Below are positions 1 to 4,495 of a stretch of DNA of 5,232 bases, piece after piece. This DNA is from Candidatus Woesearchaeota archaeon. GTDB lineage: Archaea > Nanobdellota > Nanobdellia > Woesearchaeales > GW2011-AR9. How positions within the stretch are numbered: position 1 is the first letter of the stretch; every line of letters starts with the position of its first letter. The stretch is from contig JACPCC010000079.1 of the NCBI GenBank assembly GCA_016179995.1, positions 1 to 5,232 on the forward strand. The letters run 5' to 3'. Both the position numbers and the translations under genes were made by a program. The notes below the pieces were generated by a model. That model had not been told where the DNA came from. It saw only the letters and a list, made by a program, of their open reading frames with translations, and ran no database searches.

Positions 1-10
1 GATTATCCAT
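1..10 (-). CDS. Start of a gene running off the left edge (partial)
   Basis: An ATG read on the minus strand at 10-8 opens a frame (Met-Asp-Asn...) that leaves the window after three codons. It is called only because a good ribosome binding site (AGGGGGAG) lies 5 nt upstream and a TATA-like box lies about 50 nt upstream. It has the same orientation as rel and starts 68 nt after the rel stop, so it could be co-transcribed or have its own promoter. Nothing can be said about the product. Confidence 0.4.
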
Positions 11-15
11 AATTA

Positions 16-23
16 CTCCCCCT
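16..23 (-). promoter_or_regulatory. Shine-Dalgarno sequence for the left-edge gene
   Basis: Read on the minus strand this is AGGGGGAG, followed by a 5-nt spacer TAATT and then ATG at 10-8. The GGAG core fits the anti-Shine-Dalgarno end of 16S rRNA. This site is the main reason for calling a gene start here. Confidence 0.5.
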
Positions 24-55
24 AACTGCTATTACCATACAAATAAACGCATACA

Positions 56-65
56 CTTATAAAAA
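56..65 (-). promoter_or_regulatory. TATA-like promoter element between rel and the left-edge gene
   Basis: The minus strand reads TTTTTATAAG. If this is an archaeal TATA box, transcription would begin about 27 nt downstream, near position 33, leaving a short leader that contains the Shine-Dalgarno site. The TATAAG core recurs upstream of thioredoxin and the HAD gene. This rests on motif and spacing only, and the T-run could equally help end rel transcription. Confidence 0.35.
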
Positions 66-78
66 TTACCTAACATTC

Positions 79-1962
79 TCATCCAAAAAACATCTTCTTT
101 ATCCCTTTTACTTTACGAACACGTTTCATCATCTCTAAAATATGCTGCAAGCTTTTAGGGATTAAAACGAATGAACATTCTACTGTAGAAACGTCAACTA
201 TTTTTGCTTTCGCTTCTTTTACTTCAAACCCCGCCTGAGCAATAGTATGCAGAACATCTGCCAATAAACCGCTTCTTTCTACAGCTTGAACATAATAGTT
301 TATTTTCTGGTTGATAGTTTCTTTCCAATTTACAGCAACTAAACGAGCTTCTTCTTTTACAGCGAATTTACAGTCCGTATTATGGACGGAAATCAATCTT
401 CTTTTAGTAACTAATCCAGCAATTTCTTCGCCAGGAAGCGGAGAACAGCATTTAGCAAGAACACAAAAAGCTTGAGGAAATTCTATAGATTCCACTAATA
501 TGCCTTGCTCTTCAGTCATAGCTGGCTTGAGTTGGCGGTAATGAAGAACGGGCAATTGTTCGAAAGCCTTGAGATATTTTCTTATTTTCTGTTTGGTTTT
601 TCCTGAGATCACAAACTTCAACCAACTGCGCCTTGGATGTTGGTTTTTGTTAGTTACTATTTCTACTACATCACCTTTACTTAGAGAATGTTTTAATGGA
701 ACAAATAGGCCATTAACTCTACCACCTATCGCTTTGTTACCTACTTCTTCATGGACTAGATAAGCAAAGTCCAAGAGAGTAGATTTCTCAGGCAATTCTT
801 TTACTTCTCCTTTTGGTGTGTAACAATGAATTTTATCAGCGAAAAGATCTATTTGTGCACTTTCTAGAAATTCTTCAGCTGTACCTTCTTTTTGCAGATC
901 TAGCAAACTTCTTAGCCAGGATAATTTACGCTCGAAAAGGTCGCCGTAATTTCCACCTTTGTAACTCCAATGTGCAGCTACTCCGCCTTCCGAATATTCG
1001 TCCATTTCCGGAGTACGAATTTGTACTTCAACCATCTTGTTTTTGGAAAGAATTACAGCCGTGTGGATAGAACGATAAAAATTTTGTTTAGGATTGGCAA
1101 TGTAATCTTTTAAGCGACCTTCTACTGGAATAAAGTGTTCATGGAGCTTTCCCAATAGGATATAACAATCTTTTACTTCAGGAACGATTACTCTTATGCC
1201 TAAGAGATCATACTGCTTGTCTAGGCTAACGCCTCTCTTGCTCATCTTACGATAGATACTATAAATATGTTTTGGCCGACCTTTAATCTTAAGAATTTTA
1301 GTGTCACCGGCAATTTTCTTAATTTCTTCGATTGATTGAGCGACTGTTTTATTTCTCTCTTCTTCTGAATCACGCAGGAAAGCAGCTATTTCTTGATATT
1401 TTTTAGGATTGATAGTAGCAAAAGCGATATTTTCCATCTCCACGCGCATCTTTTCCATTCCTAAACGGTAAGCTAAGGGAGCATAAAAAGCTAAAACTTC
1501 CTCTGAAATACGCAATTGCGAGGCTTTATCTAAAAAAGATATCTGTCTTAAGTTGTCTAGTTTATTGGCGAGTTGAATGATAATGATACGCAAGTCTTTG
1601 ATTGTAGCAAGCAAAACTTTACGCAAAGCTTCAGCCTCTAATTGTTTATTTTTATTTTTTAACTGCTTTAGTTCGGCTACACCAGAAATGAGCATCCAGA
1701 CATCTTCATTAAAATTTGATTTTATTTCAGCTTCGGCAGATAGACAACTGTGTAATAGGCCAGCTAAAACAGAAGAAGGGTCTAAATTACTTTCCATCAA
1801 AATCTGAGCCACACGAATATTATGATCTAGATAAGTATCTCCAGCTAAGCGCATCTTTGATTCAAGATTTTTTTTGGCGATTCTAAAAGCTATAGACAAT
1901 TTACTTTCTATAAAAGCATAGCCCTTAGCCCTGCAAATTTGCAAGAAAGTATCTTCGTTCAT
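79..1962 (-). CDS. rel: RelA/SpoT-family (p)ppGpp synthetase with degenerate hydrolase domain
   Basis: This 627-residue alarmone enzyme transfers pyrophosphate from ATP to GDP/GTP. The domains in order are HD hydrolase (about 20-190), synthetase (about 220-335), TGS (about 376-438), a CC-type zinc finger (C505, C506, H527, C531) and ACT (about 548-627). The synthetase keeps GRPKHIYSIYRKM (228-240), D252 in YDLLGIRVIV, Y296 in YRSIH and E312 in EVQIRT. It also keeps the RXKD motif (R283-D286) typical of bifunctional rather than RelA-type enzymes. TGS H404, the position that contacts tRNA in RelA, is present. The HD domain keeps H47, H71 and N137 but has S72, S75, A76 and N133 where hydrolases have Asp, Glu, Asp and Asp, so hydrolysis is probably lost. 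It is about 100 residues shorter than typical long Rel proteins because the helical region between TGS and zinc finger is nearly absent. An in-frame stop three codons upstream of the ATG fixes the start. No Shine-Dalgarno precedes it, so it is probably leaderless. Confidence 0.95.
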   Translation of the reverse strand: MNEDTFLQICRAKGYAFIESKLSIAFRIAKKNLESKMRLAGDTYLDHNIRVAQILMESNLDPSSVLAGLLHSCLSAEAEIKSNFNEDVWMLISGVAELKQLKNKNKQLEAEALRKVLLATIKDLRIIIIQLANKLDNLRQISFLDKASQLRISEEVLAFYAPLAYRLGMEKMRVEMENIAFATINPKKYQEIAAFLRDSEEERNKTVAQSIEEIKKIAGDTKILKIKGRPKHIYSIYRKMSKRGVSLDKQYDLLGIRVIVPEVKDCYILLGKLHEHFIPVEGRLKDYIANPKQNFYRSIHTAVILSKNKMVEVQIRTPEMDEYSEGGVAAHWSYKGGNYGDLFERKLSWLRSLLDLQKEGTAEEFLESAQIDLFADKIHCYTPKGEVKELPEKSTLLDFAYLVHEEVGNKAIGGRVNGLFVPLKHSLSKGDVVEIVTNKNQHPRRSWLKFVISGKTKQKIRKYLKAFEQLPVLHYRQLKPAMTEEQGILVESIEFPQAFCVLAKCCSPLPGEEIAGLVTKRRLISVHNTDCKFAVKEEARLVAVNWKETINQKINYYVQAVERSGLLADVLHTIAQAGFEVKEAKAKIVDVSTVECSFVLIPKSLQHILEMMKRVRKVKGIKKMFFG

Positions 1963-1976
1963 AAAGTATTAGAATT

Positions 1977-2111
1977 ATGGAAGGGTTAAAAAAGCTTGTG
2001 GGAAAGAAAGAGACAAATAACACCAAAAAAACGGCCCTGTACAAAAAGTCAAGAAGAGTGAGAGCCTTACGATTTGTCAAATGGATTCAGAAGCAGATTT
2101 CTTCTAAATAA
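1977..2111 (+). CDS. Doubtful small, very basic ORF (44 aa)
   Basis: ATG at 1977 opens 44 codons ending in TAA. The predicted peptide has 15 Lys/Arg and only two acidic residues. Its middle is KKSRRVRALRFVKW, and it has no recognisable family, signal peptide or membrane segment. It starts only 14 nt from the divergent rel start. It has no Shine-Dalgarno and no convincing TATA box about 27 nt upstream, which would fall inside rel. An open run of this length is not rare by chance. The base composition is somewhat richer in GC than the flanking spacer, which could reflect coding or a structured RNA. It could be a small nucleic-acid-binding protein, but a chance ORF is at least as likely. Confidence 0.2.
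   Translation: MEGLKKLVGKKETNNTKKTALYKKSRRVRALRFVKWIQKQISSK
1986..1993 (-). promoter_or_regulatory. Candidate TATA box for rel
   Basis: The minus strand reads TTTTTTAA, centred about 27 nt upstream of the rel ATG at 1962. In archaea that spacing places the transcription start at the start codon. The leader has no Shine-Dalgarno. The element is weak in sequence; its position is the main support. Confidence 0.35.
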
Positions 2112-2184
2112 TATCTCTTCTTTAAACAAAAGCATTAGCGAAAATCTGCCTCGAACGAAACTTTCTACATGGCCCAAAAAACAC

Positions 2185-2196
2185 AAAAAATATAAG
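2185..2196 (+). promoter_or_regulatory. Candidate promoter (TATA element) for thioredoxin
   Basis: AAAAAATATAAG combines an A-rich stretch resembling a B-recognition element with the TATAAG core seen in two other spacers of this window. A start about 27 nt downstream would give a leader of roughly 85 nt containing the tandem repeats and the Shine-Dalgarno. An alternative box, TTAAATAA at 2223-2230, would give a leader of about 50 nt. I cannot choose between them from sequence alone. Confidence 0.35.
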
Positions 2197-2234
2197 TAGA
2201 TAGTTTGTTCTTTAATAATAAGTTAAATAATATT

Positions 2235-2280
2235 AGTTAAGTATTAGTCAGAATTAGAGTTAAGTATTAATTAGAATATT
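2235..2280 (+). repeat. Tandem imperfect 23-bp repeat in the thioredoxin leader
   Basis: Two adjacent 23-bp units, 2235-2257 and 2258-2280, match at 18 of 23 positions. They share an identical 12-bp block AGTTAAGTATTA followed by a diverging A/T-rich half containing AGAAT or AGAAT-like bases. They end 11 nt before the ribosome binding site. Two copies at roughly two helical turns could be a binding site for a regulator, or a replication-slippage product in AT-rich DNA. Confidence 0.7.
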
Positions 2281-2291
2281 TTAGTGTTAAT

Positions 2292-2297
2292 GGAGGT
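2292..2297 (+). promoter_or_regulatory. Shine-Dalgarno sequence setting the thioredoxin start
   Basis: GGAGGT lies 7 nt (AAATAAA) before ATG 2305. This is ideal spacing, so ATG 2305 is chosen over the upstream in-frame GTG 2284 and ATG 2290. Those lie before or within the site and could not use it. ATG 2311 would have a less favourable 13-nt gap. Confidence 0.9.
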
Positions 2298-2304
2298 AAA
2301 TAAA

Positions 2305-2628
2305 ATGGTAATGGTATTAAATTCAAAGAGTTTTCAAACGGAGATAAGTAAAGATACGCCAATTATTGTAGATTTTTGGGCTTCTTGGTGCGGCCCTTGC
2401 CGTATGATGGCTCCAGTATTCGAAGAATTGAGTAAAGAGAAAGAGTTTGCTGGAAAATTGAGGTTTGCTAAACTATCTACTGAAGAAGAACCTAACATTG
2501 CCGAAAAACAAGGAATTACGGGAATTCCTTGCCTCATATTATTCAAGAAAGGAGAAGAAGTGGATAGAATCATTGGCGCGCATCCTAAAGAAGAGTTGAA
2601 AGGGAAGATAGAAAAGTTATTGAGGTAA
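2305..2628 (+). CDS. trxA: Thioredoxin
   Basis: This 107-residue single-domain cytoplasmic dithiol-disulfide oxidoreductase reduces protein disulfides, normally recharged by a thioredoxin reductase, which is not in this window. The active site WCGPC is at residues 28-32, preceded by the conserved buried Asp (D23) in VDFWASW. The cis-proline is P75 in GITGIP, and the C-terminal helix follows [14 protein letters not shown]. The length matches classical thioredoxin and there is no signal peptide. One deviation is Cys76 directly after the cis-Pro, where E. coli thioredoxin has Thr; it gives a third cysteine facing the active site. The start follows a GGAGGT site. The gene stands alone, divergent from rel and convergent with the AbiE operon. 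The symbol is generic; a thioredoxin-like protein with a specialised partner is possible. Confidence 0.95.
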   Translation: MVMVLNSKSFQTEISKDTPIIVDFWASWCGPCRMMAPVFEELSKEKEFAGKLRFAKLSTEEEPNIAEKQGITGIPCLILFKKGEEVDRIIGAHPKEELKGKIEKLLR

Positions 2629-2666
2629 GTTTACCTGTTTTTATTGCTGTTATTTATTGTTTTTTT
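2623..2666 (+). terminator. Transcription end region of thioredoxin
   Basis: A short inverted repeat, AGGTAA-GT-TTACCT (2623-2636), overlaps the TAA stop and is followed directly by T5 (2638-2642). A second T-rich stretch ends in T7 (2660-2666). Archaeal RNA polymerase stops at oligo-T tracts and bacterial polymerase at hairpin-plus-T, so either system could terminate here. With only a 2-nt gap between the arms the hairpin is weak, and the T-runs are the stronger evidence. Confidence 0.55.
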
Positions 2667-2671
2667 AGGAG

Positions 2672-2721
2672 ATATAGTGAGGGCAAGATATATTCGTACA
2701 AATAAACTGCCCGAACTATAT
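2672..2721 (+). other. Stem-loop 1 with tandem G-A mismatch
   Basis: The left arm (2672-2685) and right arm (2708-2721) pair as 7 bp ATATAGT/ACTATAT, then a symmetric GA/GA internal loop, then 5 bp GGGCA/TGCCC, closing a 22-nt loop. Read as plus-strand RNA the mismatch becomes a tandem G-A pair, known to be stable in RNA. On the minus strand it becomes a T-C mismatch, so the plus-strand transcript is favoured. Its loop holds TCGTAC (2694-2699), complementary to the loop of the next hairpin. It could be part of a structured RNA, a 3'-end element, or the end of a mobile element. Confidence 0.6.
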
Positions 2722-2722
2722 T

Positions 2723-2761
2723 AGAAAGCAAGAAAAAAAGTACGATTATTTCTTGCTTTCT
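2723..2761. terminator. Stem-loop 2: 13-bp perfect inverted repeat between convergent genes
   Basis: AGAAAGCAAGAAA (2723-2735) is exactly complementary to TTTCTTGCTTTCT (2749-2761) around a 13-nt loop. It starts one base after stem-loop 1 and ends 21 nt before the end of abiEii. In the minus direction it follows the toxin stop and its 5' loop side carries a T7 run, so it may end the AbiE transcript and act as a two-way barrier. The loop contains GTACGA (2740-2745), complementary to the loop of stem-loop 1. The inverted repeat is certain; the terminator role is inferred. Confidence 0.6.
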
Positions 2762-2782
2762 CTATAATGTGCTAAAATGTTA

Positions 2783-3580
2783 TCAATTCAGATTTATACT
2801 TTTAAACGCTCTTTCGATTTCTCTAGTTACTTGTTCGTAAGGAGGAACTATACTAAGGAGATTCTGTAAATCACGATTATATTCTTCTAACCAGGGAAAC
2901 TTTAAATGTGTAAATATAACCTTTTCTTCTTTTAATTTAGATTTTAATAATGCAACATCTATTCTAGTTCCTTTATTTAAGAGCATCCACACATCATATA
3001 AATCCCTGGGCTCGATTCTTCTTAACAAAGTTCTAATTTTCTCAGCAAGAATTTCTTCTTCATCCATTACCACAATACTAAATTGAGGTACATCTGAAAA
3101 TAATTTTGAAATAATCTTTACGGCTTTTTTCTTGATTTTTCTACTATTAAAATCTACTTTTAGAGTGTTAGTCGATTCTTTTCCCCCTTGGAATAAAGGA
3201 CCTTTAAAACGTACTTCAAAACGGATATTCCCCTCTAGTTTCTTCTCAGCATAAACCTCGAAGGGAATATTGAGTAATTCAAAATCTTTTAAACAATTCA
3301 GAAAAATGCTTTTTATCTTTAGAGTAGAAAGATTAGTATTAAAATTCAGATCTTCCGAAGCACGTTCTGAGCCGAAACATATTCTCAGGCACGTTCCTCC
3401 TTTAAAAAAGAAATCTTCAGAAAAACGGGAAAGAGCATGGAGAAAAACAAATTGGAAATATTCTTTTTCTTCATAATATAATTTAGTTTTTCTTTTCTCT
3501 TTTATTTCCGTTAATTCTTCAAGCGATATCATTTTTATCTGACTATTTTTGTTTTCTAAATATTTACATCCAAAAGCCAT
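2783..3580 (-). CDS. abiEii: AbiEii-family nucleotidyltransferase toxin (type IV TA)
   Basis: This is the toxin half of an AbiE system, a cytoplasmic nucleotidyltransferase-fold protein that arrests growth; characterised homologues bind GTP and give abortive phage infection. Visible motifs, numbered from the first Met, are FKGGTCLR (59-66) and SEDLNF (75-80). D143 in KVDFN is the likely third acidic residue. EEILAEKIRTLLRR (175-188) is followed by PRDLYDVWMLL (191-201). The first pair reads D77-L-N79 where the family usually has Asp-x-Asp, so activity may be altered. The start is uncertain: ATG 3580 overlaps abiEi by 25 nt, while Met17 (ATG 3532, beginning MISLEEL) gives 249 residues and looks closer to family N-termini. 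Neither start has a Shine-Dalgarno, and coupling to abiEi translation is likely. It is immediately downstream of abiEi, the normal antitoxin-then-toxin order. The family call is firm; toxicity is inferred. Confidence 0.9.
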   Translation of the reverse strand: MAFGCKYLENKNSQIKMISLEELTEIKEKRKTKLYYEEKEYFQFVFLHALSRFSEDFFFKGGTCLRICFGSERASEDLNFNTNLSTLKIKSIFLNCLKDFELLNIPFEVYAEKKLEGNIRFEVRFKGPLFQGGKESTNTLKVDFNSRKIKKKAVKIISKLFSDVPQFSIVVMDEEEILAEKIRTLLRRIEPRDLYDVWMLLNKGTRIDVALLKSKLKEEKVIFTHLKFPWLEEYNRDLQNLLSIVPPYEQVTREIERAFKSINLN

Positions 3581-4266
3581 TTCTTGTTGAAATTATTTTT
3601 CCGGTTAAGAGTAGGATCCAATAATTCATATCCAATTGAACCTATTTTTTGGTGCAATTTGCCTAAGTCTTTAGTATAACCTAATTCTTCAAGAAGAAAG
3701 CCTAATCTTCTTAATATAACTTTGTTTTTAATTTTAAACGCATATTGAAATAATTTCTGCTTATCTAATTCACTTAATCCAGATTGAAGCGCTTTTTTTA
3801 TCTCTTTTATGCCTCCAGCATACTTAGGAAACAATAAAGAATCGAGGAAAGCTTTTTCTTTTTCAGCAATGGTTATTTCGCCTATTGCTTTATACCCAAA
3901 AAATTTATTTTTAGCCAAAGTGATGTATTGAAAAAAAGTGTTGGATTTAGTATATTTGGTCGTAGCAAAAAATATCTTTTGAGGATTTTGGTCAGAAAAA
4001 CCATAATAATTAAGAGCTGACCAGAAAGAGAGGTAAGAAGGAAAATTTAAAGTTTGTCCGATAAGGAATTCATTAGCCTCACGCAGAGTAAAGTAACTTT
4101 TTACTGTTTTTTTTATTGCTTCTTTTTTTTTAAGAGCTTTAATCAAATTATATGCTTTTGTCTTACTGAGACTGAGAAGCAGACATAAATCTTTAATTTT
4201 GAATACCAAGAGGTTGTTTTTTTTCAGTTCTTCCAGGACCCGATATTCTAGTTTGCTGAGTTGCAT
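3556..4266 (-). CDS. abiEi: AbiEi-family antitoxin / transcriptional autorepressor (type IV TA)
   Basis: This 236-residue protein is first in a two-gene operon with abiEii, overlapping it by 25 nt if the longer toxin is used. Residues 1-60 form a basic winged-helix DNA-binding domain (recognition helix near KTKAYNLIKAL, 35-45; wing around VKSYFTL). The AbiEi core follows: FPSYLSFWSALNYYG (75-89), the QNPQKIFFATT segment (93-103), ITIAEKEKAFLDSLLFP (131-147) and RRLGFLLEELG (about 185-195). In studied AbiE systems the antitoxin counters the toxin without direct binding and represses its own promoter through inverted repeats; I infer the same here. It starts at ATG 4266 with no Shine-Dalgarno but a TATA-like box about 28 nt upstream, suggesting a leaderless transcript. 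It stops with TAG. No truncation is seen. A solitary AbiEi-like regulator is unlikely given its partner. Confidence 0.88.
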   Translation of the reverse strand: MQLSKLEYRVLEELKKNNLLVFKIKDLCLLLSLSKTKAYNLIKALKKKEAIKKTVKSYFTLREANEFLIGQTLNFPSYLSFWSALNYYGFSDQNPQKIFFATTKYTKSNTFFQYITLAKNKFFGYKAIGEITIAEKEKAFLDSLLFPKYAGGIKEIKKALQSGLSELDKQKLFQYAFKIKNKVILRRLGFLLEELGYTKDLGKLHQKIGSIGYELLDPTLNRKNNFNKKWLLDVNI

Positions 4267-4289
4267 TTTGAGTGTATTTCTTTTATTTT

Positions 4290-4297
4290 TTATTTAA
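4290..4297 (-). promoter_or_regulatory. TATA box for the abiEi-abiEii operon
   Basis: The minus strand reads TTAAATAA, close to the archaeal TATA consensus, centred about 28 nt before the abiEi ATG at 4266. This spacing predicts transcription starting at or next to the start codon, consistent with the lack of a Shine-Dalgarno sequence. The flanking sequence is very A/T-rich, which weakens the motif on its own. Confidence 0.45.
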
Positions 4298-4309
4298 TGT
4301 TATGACTTT

Positions 4310-4386
4310 TTTAGTTTAGGGTATTTAGTTATTTCCTTTGGATTTAGTAGTATTTTTACTAATATTAAAGATATTTACTATTTAAA
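4310..4386. promoter_or_regulatory. Repeated TTTAGT motifs and inverted repeat: possible AbiEi operator
   Basis: TTTAGT occurs at 4310-4315, 4324-4329 and 4343-4348. The last overlaps an inverted repeat TTAGTA (4344-4349) / TACTAA (4357-4362). A related pair, TTTACTAATATTAAA (4355-4369) and TTTACTATTTAAA (4374-4386), follows. They lie between the divergent abiEi and HAD promoters, where an autoregulator could bind. The low complexity of this AT-rich spacer makes chance repeats likely, so this is a candidate only. Confidence 0.3.
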
Positions 4387-4465
4387 TCTTTCGGAAAACA
4401 GACACCTCTAAGAAATGGGATTATGAGATATAAATTCCAACATTAAGAACAAACCACCATAATAA

Positions 4466-4472
4466 TTATAAG
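4466..4472 (+). promoter_or_regulatory. TATA box for the HAD hydrolase gene
   Basis: TTATAAG is centred 27 nt upstream of ATG 4496, exactly where an archaeal TATA box would sit for a leaderless mRNA, and there is no Shine-Dalgarno before the ATG. Read instead as a bacterial -10 it has no recognisable -35 partner at the right distance. Confidence 0.5.
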
Positions 4473-4495
4473 CAAATTTAGAGCCTATTAGATTT

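Larger units (their letters stand above)
2112..2283. other. AT-rich spacer before thioredoxin
   Basis: No coding frame of note is visible here. The stretch holds two candidate TATA elements (2185-2196 and 2223-2230) and a tandem 23-bp repeat (2235-2280). It also holds the right arm (2142-2149, AAATCTGC) of an 8-bp inverted repeat whose left arm is at 2093-2100. I see no tRNA, rRNA, or C/D-box or H/ACA-type RNA. Confidence 0.6.

Noticed and set aside
569..1807. Plus-strand open frames of about 64-85 codons inside rel
   Set aside because: They are antisense to a clearly conserved protein, encode no recognisable domain and have no ribosome binding site.
2033..2175. GGCCC occurring twice (2033-2037 and 2171-2175) as a repeat
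   Set aside because: Only 5 bp are shared, it is a direct rather than inverted repeat, and nothing around it matches.
2284..2304. Upstream in-frame GTG/ATG starts for thioredoxin
   Set aside because: They precede or lie within the GGAGGT site, and the family length fits the ATG at 2305.
2334..2573. Minus-strand open frame inside thioredoxin
   Set aside because: It is the shadow of a fully conserved thioredoxin on the other strand.
2672..2761. CRISPR array or insertion-sequence terminal repeats at the twin hairpins
   Set aside because: There are no repeated spacer units, no transposase and no target-site duplication; each hairpin pairs with itself rather than with a distant end.
3270..3476. 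Plus-strand open frame inside abiEii
   Set aside because: It overlaps the KGGT/SEDLNF motif region of the toxin and looks like no known protein.
4448..4472. Bacterial sigma70-type promoter for the HAD gene
   Set aside because: TATAAG could be a -10, but no TTGACA-like box lies about 17 nt upstream, whereas the 27-nt spacing to ATG fits an archaeal TATA box.
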